A stretch of 64,000 bases of DNA from Breviolum minutum Mf 1.05b.01 (GCA_000507305.1 DF239425.1:62001-126000), one strand, 5' to 3'; shown: positions 10,103-19,916, counted from the stretch's first letter. Numbers and translations are program-made. Notes: generated by a model not told the origin, from the sequence alone.

Positions 10103-10305
10103 CAGGATATGAAAGACAAGCATTCCAAAGTGGCCCTTTTTGGTTCCAAGGCTCGGTTCCAGCGTCTGTTGAAACGGTGGATGTGGGATGGATGTGGACA
10201 AAAANCTCGCAGGATATGAAAGACAAGCATTCCAAAGTGGCCCTTTTTGGTTCCAAGGCTCGGTTCCAGCGTCTGTTGAAACGGTGGATGTGGGATGGAT
10301 GTGGC
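10103..10305. repeat. about 100-base direct duplication around one N
   Basis: CTCGCAGGATATGAAAGACA through GGATGGATGTGG occurs twice, at about 10107-10204 and 10206-10304, separated by an N at 10205. The copies look almost identical. The unit itself is open in two plus frames, so a real exon may lie here in one copy. Confidence 0.85.
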
Positions 10306-10767
10306 AAAAAAAAAGTATGATTCGTTGTAGATATTAGTGGGTCAGTTTTCGTGGAAATTGAAGCAATACCAAGCAAACTAGTATTATTACCAACAAAAGG
10401 AGACTGATTTTGCAATTTATATTGTTTTTGTGTTTCTGTTGGGTGCTGTTTTCATCCTTGCAAAATCGTGATGGTGATCACGCTGTCATACTGTAGCGCG
10501 TCCTGGCTTGCTCCTCTACCGTTGTTTGTCATTGGAACAGACTTTTAATAAGATTACGATGTAGGTTTATGATGTCTTGCATAAGGTCAATGGATGTATG
10601 GTTCTGTTTGTTTCAGAGAACGTGATTACTCATGAATGTATGAATGTATGATTCGTATGATGTATTGGTATTCTATAGTTCTATATCGATAAGTCAGTGA
10701 GTGTCATCTAGAAAATGAAACACCTCAACAAAAAGGCGCAACTAGGTACCTGTGTCCTTGCCATCAG

Positions 10768-10860
10768 GTCAAGGGTGTGCCACAGGATGGCTGGGTCAAG
10801 GTGCGTTTCAACCACATGCCGGGCAGACAACAGACCTCACAACTTATACCCTCAAGGCCC
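10768..10860 (+). CDS. candidate exon
   Basis: After CCATCAG|G the phase 0 frame reads VKGVPQDGWVKVRFNHMPGR. Short but strongly protein-like. The other two frames are also open, so confidence is moderate. Confidence 0.42.
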
Positions 10861-11048
10861 ATCTTACACCCTCTAGCATGTATCTTTAGGTAAAATATTC
10901 TGAACCATGTAGGTACGGTATTTTTTCAGTAACTTCCCATGCAGATTCTTCACTCTTTACCCTTCCTAAAACTAACATAGGCCCTAGAAAAATTGGATGA
11001 TTGGAAGACGAAAATTCGTTAAATCTTTCGGAATGACCCAATTTTCAG

Positions 11049-11146
11049 GGGGCAAACTGCTATTGACCAACGACTTGGATGACACCAGGTGGGTCCCCGA
11101 TACCTTCCAACGCACATTGGAAATGCCTGCGTCCTCCGAGCCATAG
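11049..11146 (+). CDS. candidate terminal exon
   Basis: After TTTTCAG|G the frame reads GKLLLTNDLDDTRWVPDTFQ then RTLEMPASSEP and stops at TAG. A half copy of a family E hairpin (10967-11020) precedes it in the intron. No family recognised. Confidence 0.52.
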
Positions 11147-11285
11147 AAGCTTGAAGATTTATGAACGAAAACTACGAATTAAAATAAAAAACAAATACAA
11201 GATGTGACATGTTTTTCAAGGTTTTCTAAATGCTGTTTTGAGTCTTCGTATATTTATATGCCACCTTTTTGATCAGCAACATTGT

Positions 11286-11490
11286 TACTCCTGACTCCTA
11301 TCATTGTTATGATAATCATGACGATACACATCATCATCAACAACATCGCCATTATCATAGTCATCACTATCATCATCGTCGACATCGCATTCAGTGGTCG
11401 GAATCATGGTCATCAGTTTCGTCCTTGTGGTCCATTTCATCAGTGTAGTCGTTGTTGTCCTCGTCATCAGTATCATCATAATCGTCATGG
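11286..11490. repeat. imperfect ATC/GTC triplet repeat
   Basis: Diffuse ATC, ATT and GTC triplets make low-complexity frames on both strands (poly-Ile/Val and poly-Asp). Treated as repeat, not gene. Confidence 0.7.
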
Positions 11491-11654
11491 ACCTGACACT
11501 GGTGTCACACTCCTCCAAAAGTCAATACATGTATTGGGCTTGCTATTTGGGAGGGATTCCACTCAAAAAAAAACCTAATTCACCTCGAAGAGAAAAATTG
11601 CAGGGTCACTTTGGAAAAAACGTCTGATGATTGTTCCAGGAAACATTCATGCAG

Positions 11655-11719
11655 GAAACAGGGATTCATATATTCCATTGCATTGGCTGATGCCTGAAGT
11701 CTTGAACGGAGACTTATAA
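11655..11719 (+). CDS. candidate short terminal exon
   Basis: After ATGCAG|G the frame reads NRDSYIPLHWLMPEVLNGDL and stops at TAA. Good acceptor, but only about 21 codons. Confidence 0.38.
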
Positions 11720-11919
11720 ACACATTTATAGTTTTGTGGGATCCTATTAAGGTTTTTTTTCCCGGATGGTAAGTTTATGATTATTTGTGACGTACTCGTA
11801 CTGTGATGATCCATGTTGTCTTTGTGCTGAGTCATGATTCAGCATGGTGACTGTATGCTTAGGTAACTTAAAGGTTATTCTAAAGTTATTCTCAGGTCAC
11901 TCATGACTAATTATTGCCA

Positions 11920-12062
11920 CACCTGTTTGTTCCATGCAAAATGTGTTTGATCCCAAGGATTCGACACCAGTGAAGGTCGAGGAGTTTGAGGTTGAGGACG
12001 GCATGGGCTTTCCGCCTTTTTTCAACTGCAGCTGGTGTAGTCCATGCCTAGTGTGGATATTT
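11920..12062 (+). CDS. candidate exon with Cys cluster
   Basis: The frame reads MQNVFDPKDSTPVKVEEFEV then EDGMGFPPFFNCSWCSPCLV. It is acidic, then ends in a C-x2-C-x2-C cluster. An ATG at 11936 could be a start. A family B hairpin follows at 12073. Function unknown; metal binding by the Cys cluster is only a guess. Confidence 0.5.
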
Positions 12063-12072
12063 ATATATTTAT

Positions 12073-12180
12073 ATATGGGTGTTTCCAAAAATAGGGGTAC
12101 CCCCAATCATCCATTTTGATAAGGTTTTCCATTGTAAACCATCCATTTTGGGGTACCTTTATTTTTGGAAACACCCATAT
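12073..12180. mobile_element. hairpin element, family B
   Basis: TGGGTGTTTCCAAAAATAGG and TATTTTTGGAAACACCCA arms, near perfect, flanked by TATAT on both sides. Confidence 0.85.
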
Positions 12181-12307
12181 AAATATATATAGAATAGATA
12201 TATTTTTGTTATATGTATGTTTTTATGTATATATATATATATTTATCCAGGATATACCTAGGTGTACGTGTTTAAATACACTTCTATGTTTGTATATATG
12301 CACCCGA

Positions 12308-12415
12308 AAACTTCCGCCTGGAATCTCCTCTTCCATGATCATGACAACAGTTGGAAACCTTGTGCCCATGCAGTGGGCCAACTTTACACCCACGTCAAGT
12401 GACTTAACCACATAA
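12308..12415 (+). CDS. candidate terminal exon
   Basis: The frame reads LPPGISSSMIMTTVGNLVPM then QWANFTPTSSDLTT to TAA. It lies after the family B element and could continue the exon at 11920. No acceptor is obvious. Product unknown. Confidence 0.45.
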   Translation, partial: KLPPGISSSMIMTTVGNLVPMQWANFTPTSSDLTT

Positions 12416-12654
12416 AGATCAATCGCACATAAAGATTCTCTTCATAATCAGTTGAAAGACTTTATTTCCTGTCCCTCAATTGTTTGGGGAGGGGGGGGGG
12501 GAGGGTTTATTAATCACTTCTCCACATTATAGTACCAAGATGCTGCAGATCTATGGAACATTTACCTACATTTGGCTTGAAATTATAATCCATGGCTTGG
12601 TATTCGATATGTTGAGAATCTGAGTTGTGACAACAAGCCAATTTATGTATACCA

Positions 12655-12745
12655 TCTGGAAAGTCGATGGCGCAACCCCCAAAAAGGTGGCTTGTAAGGG
12701 GATATGATAAACCAATACATTGGAGTTGAGCCATCTACTTTCCAG
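12655..12745. repeat. short inverted repeat, CTGGAAAGT ends
   Basis: TCTGGAAAGTCGATGG pairs with CCATCTACTTTCCAG. A related ACCTGGAAAGGTAGC end occurs near 13510. The right end supplies the CCAG acceptor of the next exon. Confidence 0.55.
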
Positions 12746-12940
12746 GTGGTACTTGTATATCCAGTTGCGCACCATTTGCATCCACAGATCATCCAAGTGA
12801 AGATGCACAAAAAAAAGGCCGAATCATACTACTACAACAGCCCACAGGCCGCAGTTGTTTTGATGTACCCAACAATTTATACTACCTTCAGGGCTAGAAG
12901 TAAGAGTACTATACTTGTTGTGAATCATGAAGATCCCTAA
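12746..12940 (+). CDS. candidate terminal exon
   Basis: After TTTCCAG|G the phase 0 frame runs 64 codons, from VVLVYPVAHHLHPQIIQVKM to ILVVNHEDP and a stop. The acceptor is the right end of the preceding inverted repeat. Mixed composition with a Tyr-rich middle. Unknown protein. Confidence 0.55.
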   Translation: MVLVYPVAHHLHPQIIQVKMHKKKAESYYYNSPQAAVVLMYPTIYTTFRARSKSTILVVNHEDP

Positions 12941-13097
12941 CACTCTTAGATTATATATATATATAGATACTCAGTATGATTATGACATTTAATAATAACA
13001 GGAATTGTTATCAACTGCCTGGCAAACTAAGATTATAACCGTTTGAACACTGTACCCGAAATTTGTGCAATGGCATGCTTTTTTGCCATTTTGGAAG

Positions 13098-13259
13098 GCT
13101 GACAAACAACTTGGCGACATGCTGTTCGGCAAGAACGGCTACAACAACATCGAGGCCACTCAAGATTCCAAAAAATGCAGTCCTGCCTTCGCAATACTTT
13201 CCGATGTTTCAGAAAACCGTGTAGCAACAACACCACACATTTGCACCACTGAAGGATAG
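13098..13259 (+). CDS. candidate exon
   Basis: After TTGGAAG|G the phase 0 frame reads ADKQLGDMLFGKNGYNNIEA then TQDSKKCSPAFAILSDVSEN. Polar and well balanced. The exon probably ends before the stop at 13259. No family recognised. Confidence 0.48.
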   Translation, partial: ADKQLGDMLFGKNGYNNIEATQDSKKCSPAFAILSDVSENRVATTPHICTTEG

Positions 13260-13737
13260 TTGTATTGATAAGGTTTTTATGATTTCCAAAACTATTTTTT
13301 CTGATCCGGTTTAGCAAAATGGATGCAACATTCAAAAGGCTAGTGAAAGTTTCATCAGATTTGAACAACCTCGAAACAAAGTTTTAAATCTAAAACTTTG
13401 GTGTTGTGAATATCAATTTGGAACCTTGTCACCATTGGGCATTTGAATCAGTGTTCCACAAAAGTTGGATATGCATATTATGATTGAACTTTTGCAACAT
13501 CATGACATCACCTGGAAAGGTAGCTTAGTAAGGGAAATGTCTTGTTTCATCTTATTTCAGAGACATCCAGCTTGATGAGATGTTACAGTTCATGCAGACA
13601 TGTCTGTGTATGTGTATGTATATCTAAAAGTATTTCATCAAATTATAGCGTTTTTTGGGCCCCCAAAAGGTAGCTGAGGAAGGGAGATGGGACCCCTTAT
13701 TTTGGGGAAATCTATTTTGGTCAGATGTATCGTATTA

Positions 13738-13844
13738 TATGGGTGTGTCCTAAAATGGTGGTACCCAACAACCATGGGTTTTCCTACTAAAAATGATCAT
13801 TTTGGGGTGTTTTGGGGGTACCAGCATTTAAGGAAACACCTATA
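13738..13844. mobile_element. hairpin element, family B variant
   Basis: TGGGTGTGTCCTAAAATGG and CCAGCATTTAAGGAAACACC arms. The middle differs (CCAACAACCATGGGTTTTCC) and is shared with 15231-15339 and 37572-37676, so this is a subfamily. Confidence 0.75.
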
Positions 13845-13979
13845 TAATGATAGTAATATTGTTTATGATATTATATTTGATACAATCTTTTTTGGTGGGA
13901 TGGTCGCATTTTTTTTACCTCTCACAAAAACCAGACCATCAGTTCCTGAACATGTTTCAACATTATCTAATGTCTAAGC

Positions 13980-14085
13980 TTGATTGGAAACTCTCGGCTT
14001 GACGACCCTTCAAATTTCAATGCTTATATACATGACCTCAATGGGTTGGTTGGGTTGATGAATATAGATATGTGTTCTACATACA
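13980..14085 (+). CDS. candidate exon
   Basis: The frame reads LIGNSRLDDPSNFNAYIHDL then NGLVGLMNIDMCSTY, following CTAAG. The same frame stays open through the next hairpin, so the true exon end is uncertain. No family recognised. Confidence 0.42.
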
Positions 14086-14086
14086 T

Positions 14087-14193
14087 ACTGTTGATGGAAG
14101 AACTCCTGCTAACCACCTGGGATGTAACAAACACTGTAAATAATGGCATGAACTACTTATCAACTGATGCAGGAAATCTTCCATCAACAGTAT
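14087..14193. mobile_element. hairpin element, CTGTTGATGG family
   Basis: CTGTTGATGGAAG and CTTCCATCAACAG ends, with TA on each side. Its ends contain GT and AG in intron orientation. Confidence 0.75.
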
Positions 14194-14375
14194 ATCCTGC
14201 ATGTGATGTATGTTGGAATTTCAATATCTTCATACAGCTCCTGCAATTAAAACAATCATCGGGTTTGTTTTTTCAACAATTGTGAACACATTGTATATAT
14301 ATGATCATACTATTTAAGTTCCACAGTGAGAGGTAGCAGCTGTATGAAAAGCCCCCTACAAATGAGCCGATGTAT

Positions 14376-14471
14376 CCCATACCATCCATGTATGGCATAT
14401 ATACCTACATTTCTGCAAAATATCAACCAAATGTAGGTAAATATATGTACTAGTCCCATGGATGGTATGGG
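14376..14471. mobile_element. hairpin element, family C
   Basis: CCCATACCATCCATG and CATGGATGGTATGGG arms, close to perfect. Confidence 0.8.
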
Positions 14472-14511
14472 TATATTCTTGGTAAAGAAAAAATGGTTAT
14501 ATGCTACCAAG

Positions 14512-14616
14512 GCTCCTGGAAATATTCCCGCTAGATTTTTTCTCCGAGGCTTCCACGGCAGATTCACCAAATCCACTGTGCCTGGGCGTGGTTCGATGGT
14601 GTTGAGGGGCAGGTGA
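14512..14616 (+). CDS. candidate exon, Arg/Gly-rich
   Basis: After CTACCAAG|G the frame reads APGNIPARFFLRGFHGRFTK then STVPGRGSMVLRGR and stops at TGA. A GT after GGCAG (14612) could be a donor instead. Unknown product. Confidence 0.48.
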   Translation, partial: APGNIPARFFLRGFHGRFTKSTVPGRGSMVLRGR

Positions 14617-14968
14617 TTCACCCTCCGCAGTCTCCATGTTCCAAGATTCCAACAGTGAGTGCCGTAAAGAGAAGAACCATTATTCCATGAATTCTTTGCT
14701 TTTGCTGAAATTTATATGGTTATAATGTCGGCACATTTTAGATATTGCATCGTAAATTCTAGGAACACGTTCATTTTTTGGGCCCTCCTCCATATCACAT
14801 TTTACATATTTTGAGGATTACATTTCATCCTTTTTTGGTCGCGTCTCATTTTATTTTCATACAGGACCTCCTACAAATCTGACTTCTCATCAATGTTCAT
14901 GGTTCATGGAACAAATGTTAATACAGGACTATTCGGCATCAATTCAAAAACAAAAAAGACAACAAACA

Positions 14969-15064
14969 CATGCCAGCACCCTCCATTGGGTGGTTAAACT
15001 TAAACCCTCAAGGGCGTTTCCTTCATGGCACCCCAACTCCCATCCATTTGGCACCCCGGGTCCA
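14969..15064. repeat. element with CCAGCACC start, family G
   Basis: CCAGCACCCTCCATTGGGTGG through CATTTGGCACCCC matches 53726-53805. The right part overlaps the acceptor of the following exon. Confidence 0.6.
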
Positions 15065-15065
15065 G

Positions 15066-15176
15066 GCCTCGGGTCCAGCTGAGGGTGCCTTCCTAAGGAT
15101 CCGACCAGAGACCTCTGCGCCTGGTGCCGAACCTTTGCTTCCCATTGGTTTTGGTGCCTTATACGAGGTGGTGTAA
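15066..15176 (+). CDS. candidate exon
   Basis: After GTCCAG|G the phase 0 frame reads ASGPAEGAFLRIRPETSAPG then AEPLLPIGFGALYEVV to TAA, with a possible GTGGTG donor after TACGAG. It abuts the family G element. Unknown protein. Confidence 0.5.
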   Translation, partial: ASGPAEGAFLRIRPETSAPGAEPLLPIGFGALYEVV

Positions 15177-15230
15177 CTTGCCCAGCAAAAGAGGTGATAT
15201 GATTTGAGATTTGAGATGTTGTACATATGT

Positions 15231-15339
15231 ATATGGATGATTTCTTAAATGGTGGTACCCCCAAAACACCCAAAATAGTCATTTATAGTAGGAAAACCAA
15301 TAGTTGTTGGGTACCACCATTTTAGGAAACCCCAATATA
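15231..15339. mobile_element. hairpin element, family B variant
   Basis: GGATGATTTCTTAAATGGTG and CACCATTTTAGGAAACCCC arms of the same subfamily as 13738-13844. Confidence 0.7.
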
Positions 15340-15638
15340 GACATAGATGAAGCTGCAACAAAAAACAAGGGTGGTTCTATATGTGTCAATTTTTTGTACA
15401 CATGATTATCCAATATTATCCATACCAACTTCATCTAAATTTGTTTCCTTGATATCAAATTAAGATCTTGACCTGCGATGTTGAAAAACTTCTTCAAGTG
15501 GAAAGGATTTGTTTGGCTGTTTTGGGAAACTAATTTGTGAAGGGATTCCTCACCAAAATATGTGCGATAGCTCCCTGGTCGGTGGGGACTCATGCTTTCT
15601 TCAAATGGTACCTTTTTTAGGGGATGCATTCGTTCAAG

Positions 15639-15761
15639 CTGACATCGATAGCAAGGTATGACCGTGTGGCCATCCGTTCCGCCCCTTTGGTCACTGCCAC
15701 CACTGTGGAAGTGAAAGAGAAACTGGGCAGCAAATTCCATTGTGAGTTGGGATTGTCATGA
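15639..15761 (+). CDS. candidate terminal exon
   Basis: After GTTCAAG the frame reads LTSIARYDRVAIRSAPLVTA then TTVEVKEKLGSKFHCELGLS to TGA. A decayed family E right arm (TTTTTTAGGGGATG) ends just before it. A second plus frame, open from 15499 (GKDLFGCFGKLICEGIPHQN), may be an upstream exon. Confidence 0.5.
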   Translation: MTSIARYDRVAIRSAPLVTATTVEVKEKLGSKFHCELGLS

Positions 15762-16248
15762 GTCCATTTGGACCTTTCTTCTTGCTGTCTTGAATGATTT
15801 TTAGTTTTGATGTTTTGTGATGAATCAACCCTTTTTTTGTTTTGTGATTGCAAGATGCAGGATATATTTTGTAACATCATATAACGTATACACCACAATA
15901 AGATACGGCTGGCATATAATGTATACGTTGGAACCCTCCATCAAAAAAAACGGACCTTTTCTAATCAAAACAGTGGTCATTTAGGTTCAGTTATACATAC
16001 ACATAAATCTAGTCAAACTAACCCGCGACCTCACACAAATCCCGAAACACCCCCAAAAAGGTCAGCCTTTTTCGGGGTCCATCCATCCCTGATTTCTCAA
16101 GGGAAATCTAGGTCTCGGTTGGTGAAAATTTAATTCTTCCACTTGGCGGTCGACATAAGTCCTTCATCTGGTCAAATTATAGCGACCTCACACGACCTCA
16201 CCCCAAAAGGTAGCCAAATATAATAATTTGGCCAGCTTCATGGTCCAG

Positions 16249-16399
16249 GAAAGGTGACGCATTGGAACTCTTTGGCTGGGATAAGAGCAAACAATGGAGA
16301 AGATGCCCTGCTGACATGTTGCTTGGTGCCGTTGAAAAGGCCGTCCTGTTGAACCATGGTGTAAAAAAACCGTTTGCAATGCGGAAGGATTTTTATTGA
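16249..16399 (+). CDS. terminal exon of unknown gene
   Basis: After GGTCCAG|G the frame reads KGDALELFGWDKSKQWRRCP, then ADMLLGAVEKAVLLNHGVKK, then PFAMRKDFY to TGA. Clear globular-protein composition and good acceptor. A family F motif (ATTATAGCGACCTCA, 16176) lies in the preceding intron. No known family could be assigned. Confidence 0.58.
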
Positions 16400-16590
16400 T
16401 AGAACCCTGGTAAAGCATATAGGATATTAGATGTTACTGTAAATATCCAACCGCAGAGAGGGAAGTTTAATATTTTTTTTTGGGGGGGGTGCAGCAACAA
16501 AACTGTAGGGGTACATCCTGCTTTGAGAGGATGAACATTCTTCTTCATCCAATATGCATTCATTGACACTAGTTCTGTACCATCCCACAG

Positions 16591-16704
16591 TGTAAGATGA
16601 AGCTTGAAAGGAGATCTCCCTGTTTAAGCATGCCATGTCACGAGATGATTTTGTTTACCATACGATGGCAGGGAAAGTGGACACACAGCATTGTGTTGCG
16701 GATC
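16591..16704 (+). CDS. candidate internal exon
   Basis: Bounded by ATCCCACAG and a GTACCT donor, phase 0 at both ends, 38 codons. Reads CKMKLERRSPCLSMPCHEMI then LFTIRWQGKWTHSIVLRI. The minus strand is open too, but this frame has matching splice sites. Confidence 0.48.
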
Positions 16705-16965
16705 GTACCTTCATATATATATATACATATATACATAAGTGGCATTATTAACCAATGTCGGTGGATATAAAGTGATACAGCATATGTTCAATTTATATTT
16801 GATTATATTTATATTCATGTTTTAGATAGCTATACAATAAATATGTATATATATATATATATTCAGGATTATACATGAGTACCTTTATGTGTATATACAT
16901 ATCATTTGCCTCTATACGGTATCCACATCTATTCGTATTAAGATCAACACCCAAACAACAACAAA

Positions 16966-17103
16966 ATGACAACCACAACCACAACAACAAGCAACATTAT
17001 CGACATCAGCTTGAGAAAGGCCATGAACAAACAACTAACCAAGCCGTTTCTCAACGTCCAGGTTAGGCACCACAGCTGGCTGGGTGATGTTGGATCATCG
17101 TGA
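16966..17103 (+). CDS. candidate 45-codon ORF or first exon
   Basis: ATG followed by seven Thr (an ACA/ACC run), then SNIIDISLRKAMNKQLTKPF and LNVQVRHHSWLGDVGSS to TGA. A GTCCAG|G acceptor inside (17061) opens an alternative frame LGTTAGWVMLDHRDFGPLVR. One of the two is probably coding. Confidence 0.4.
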   Translation: MTTTTTTTSNIIDISLRKAMNKQLTKPFLNVQVRHHSWLGDVGSS

Positions 17104-17128
17104 CTTTGGACCATTGGTTCGTCCGCAG

Positions 17129-17186
17129 GTGCGGTGGTGACAGGGCGCCACCAGTTGGCGATGTGCCGTTGAAAGATTGGAAGGTC
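17129..17186 (+). CDS. candidate short exon
   Basis: After CCGCAG|G the frame reads CGGDRAPPVGDVPLKDWK and ends at GGAAG|GTCACC, where a family F element begins. Exon and element edge coincide. Confidence 0.4.
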
Positions 17187-17330
17187 ACCCCAAATGGCGG
17201 TGATTGTAAGGGAATGCTCCCAAAAATGGCCTTAAATCAGGTTGAGGATTTATAATAAATTGCCCAGATATATCTATGTTGTTGCATATATCTTGGATAA
17301 AGGTGATGTCATCTCCAAGGTTGAAACAAG
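17187..17330. repeat. family F element
   Basis: GTCACCCCAAAT at the left and TTGCCCAGATATATCTATGT plus AAAGGTGATGTCATCTCC at the right match 28640-28790, so two long copies share about 150 bases. Confidence 0.6.
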
Positions 17331-17395
17331 TAGCAGGAGTTATTTCCAAAATGAAGAGTTCAGGCAGTCCAGGAGGTTGCCAACAAAGAGTCAAT

Positions 17396-17470
17396 ATAAA
17401 TAAACAAACCAACCAAACAAACAAACAAACAACCAACCAACCAAACCAACCAAACCAACCAACCAACTAA
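17396..17470. repeat. (AAAC)/(AACC) microsatellite
   Basis: Tandem AAACAAAC then AACCAACC units. Reverse frames give low-complexity Trp/Leu/Val runs. Confidence 0.85.
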
Positions 17471-17488
17471 CCCAACAAACAATTCAGT

Positions 17489-17644
17489 ATGTTCAGTATC
17501 ACTGCCGTGACACATTTCGAGGAAGATCCAAGTCTTGACACTACTTGTAAAACAAGGGCTCAGTCCATTAGTTTCCAGAGCCTTATAATGACAATCCATG
17601 ATACTGAACATAGAATGTTTGCTTCAAAATTAACATTGAAATAA
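17489..17644 (+). CDS. candidate 51-codon ORF or exon
   Basis: ATG opens MFSITAVTHFEEDPSLDTTC then KTRAQSISFQSLIMTIHDTE and HRMFASKLTLK to TAA. Polar and balanced. It sits just after the AAAC repeat. The minus strand is also open. Confidence 0.42.
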   Translation: MFSITAVTHFEEDPSLDTTCKTRAQSISFQSLIMTIHDTEHRMFASKLTLK

Positions 17645-17678
17645 ATCCCCAGTATTTTTACACATGTTTACTCCAACT

Positions 17679-17781
17679 ATACCCTCCTGGGAACTAACAT
17701 ATCCCCCAAAAATGGCATTTTGAGTCGATGATTTTCCGGCTTTCCCGTTTGGTGGGATATGTATCCATTCCCTGGAGGGTA
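17679..17781. mobile_element. hairpin element, family E
   Basis: TACCCTCCTGGGAACTAACA and ATTCCCTGGAGGGTA arms. The right arm is partly changed (GGGATATGTATCC). Confidence 0.7.
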
Positions 17782-17966
17782 CTTCCTCGTCCCCTCGAAA
17801 ACCCTCCCGGAACAACCAGTTGGTTGGACTTATGTTACCCTGCATCCACCGTCTGCGTAGGGTGCGCCCTTATGCGCTCGTCCCTTGGAGCCCTTGTGTG
17901 TCGCAGCAGCTGAAGATCAACTTCTTGAACTTCGACGTTTTCTGGAGGAAGGCGAGATTTTCCCCA

Positions 17967-18068
17967 GATGGTGGTGGTTTCAAATAATTTCTTTATGTTC
18001 ACCCCTATTTATTGGAAGATTTCCAATTAAACAAAATATTTTTCAAGTGGGTTGAAACCACCAATCAG
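17967..18068. mobile_element. hairpin element, family A
   Basis: GGTGGTGGTTTCAAATAA and GGGTTGAAACCACCAAT ends, core partly decayed. Confidence 0.65.
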
Positions 18069-18240
18069 TTTTCCCCATTGGGATTTCGATTGATTTTCCC
18101 CATAGGATCTGGGCAAATGTCATCGCGACGAAAAAGCTGCAAAGGTTGAGAATTCCTCGATAAAATGGTGGTGATTTAGCAAGGGAGTCCCCACAAATCT
18201 CTGAATTCAGGTTCAGGAATCAGAGAAAATTGCCCGTTTA

Positions 18241-18340
18241 AATGATCCATGGGAGGATTGCGTTTTTTGTTATACTTACATTTAGATCCCATCAAAATCA
18301 TCCATCCTTATGTAGGTAGGTATTACCAGTCCCATCTTCC
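18241..18340. mobile_element. hairpin element, family C (diverged)
   Basis: GATCCATGGGA, ATCCCATCAAAATCA and TATGTAGGTAGGTATTACCA blocks in family order, with weak outer arms. Confidence 0.5.
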
Positions 18341-19039
18341 AGAAGGTTTACCCAAGAAAACTAAAGACAACTAGTTGTTTTACATTGACATTGTCTCATA
18401 TTTGTAAAGATTCCATATATTTTTTGTTTTCGAAAGTAAGCCCCGGTGATTTCAGGATATCTTTGTGTCTTATTTGTATGTTTTTTTTAAAGATATAATC
18501 CTTAAGCAAACAGGACTTTCTATTGGGATGCAGGTTGGTGATTCCACCCCAAGGTTGGTGATTCCAGCACCAAAACTTAGTGATTCCACCCCCTGAAATT
18601 TCATCAAATGCCACCAAGTTGGAAAGTATAACTTTTGGCGGCCATTTTTGCGAGACACCCTTATGGGTAGATAGCTATCTCATAGTTTATAAACCTACCT
18701 GTCAAGGTAAGAGATTCTTCACTCCATGAAGAGATGAATCAATGTGATGTCATGTGCTGAAATTCTTGACCAATTTGAAATGTATGAAACGGTGCCATAG
18801 AATAATCTGTCGAATTTCAGGGATCAACGGTATGAGGCGGTGGTATGACCATTTTCATTATATGGGTGTGGCCGCTGAGTGAGATGCAAGAGACCGCATT
18901 ATATCTTTGTATTGGTTTGTTTCCAATAGAAAAAAGTTCAAACTGATTTCTTTCTATGCTCCTGAAAGTAACGCTAAGAGCTCGCACCTGTCAAGAGGCC
19001 TCTCAAAACTCATCTTCTAACTGCAGTGTTTCAACTGGG

Positions 19040-19197
19040 ATGAAAACCTACTTTCTCAAATGGTTATGATGACTATCCCTCCAAATGGGTGGGGTGCCCG
19101 CTGGACGACGATCAGATCACCAAACTGGCACTTTTCTCCAGATTGAAACTTTCCCACGATTCATGGTTAGTTGAATTTTCTTCACTATTTTTTGGCA
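19040..19197 (+). CDS. candidate exon, two open frames
   Basis: The favoured frame reads NGYDDYPSKWVGCPLDDDQI then TKLALFSRLKLSHDSW. A second frame, after AACTGCAG (CFNWDENLLSQMVMMTIPPN), is also open. The first has the more typical soluble composition. Function unknown. Confidence 0.42.
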
Positions 19198-19288
19198 AAG
19201 CATAGGAATCCCATTTCTAAATAAAAGGAATGGGATTTAGAAAAACAATTGCATGTTTCACTGTTCATCATGTTGTTTTGTGGCTTTA

Positions 19289-19408
19289 CCCATAGGACCA
19301 TAGGATCCATGGGACTGGTATATGTACCTACATTGATCCATTCAAAATCAACCATTCAAAATCAACCATCCATGTAGGTAAAAAAACAGTCCGATGGATC
19401 CTATGGGG
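19289..19408. mobile_element. hairpin element, family C with internal duplication
   Basis: CCATAGGATCCATGGGACTG and CCGATGGATCCTATGGGG arms. The inner CATTCAAAATCAAC unit is doubled, making this copy about 20 bases longer. Confidence 0.7.
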
Positions 19409-19496
19409 TTAATTAGGCAGATACAGTAAGCCTTGGATGTGTCCTTCATTATCTGTCATCGAGCTTGAGAAAAGGCCACAATCCCAGTGCTTGTGA

Positions 19497-19596
19497 CGCT
19501 GGTGGTACATCAGCGTTGACACTGGCATCGTTGGGGGTTCCTAGAAACGTCCGAAACGCAAGGACGGATGGCGCCGTTTTCATGAATGATGTTTAG
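19497..19596 (+). CDS. candidate terminal exon
   Basis: The frame reads SACDAGGTSALTLASLGVPR then NVRNARTDGAVFMNDV to TAG. It starts near a CCCAG acceptor. Unknown protein. Confidence 0.4.
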
Positions 19597-19768
19597 GAAG
19601 TCAGAAACTTCACATTTAAAAGAAAAATCCTTAAAAATTGAAAGGGGCTTGTTCCCCCTGCAACATGTTTTTCTGTTTGTTTTCGTGTTGTGAAGAGTCG
19701 GTTCTTTTTTGACCTCCCCATTTGGAGGTCAATTCCAATTTGAATGTTCCAATTGTGTTTCTTACAGC

Positions 19769-19905
19769 TGAATCGCATGAATCGCCTGAATCTTCAACAT
19801 TGCCAACCTAGATCCGTAATGCTTCCCTGTCACCTCAACCGGAAAGGGGGTGAAGAGCCGACTTGGCTGGAAGATGGAAGACATATGACCTGGAGACTCC
19901 AAGAT
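19769..19905 (+). CDS. candidate exon before (TTG)n array
   Basis: After TTACAG the frame reads LNRMNRLNLQHCQPRSVMLP then CHLNRKGGEEPTWLEDGRHM and runs into the GTT array. Another frame, AESHESPESSTLPT, is open for 15 codons. Support is moderate. Confidence 0.36.
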
Positions 19906-19913
19906 TTGTTGCT

Positions 19914-19916
19914 TGC

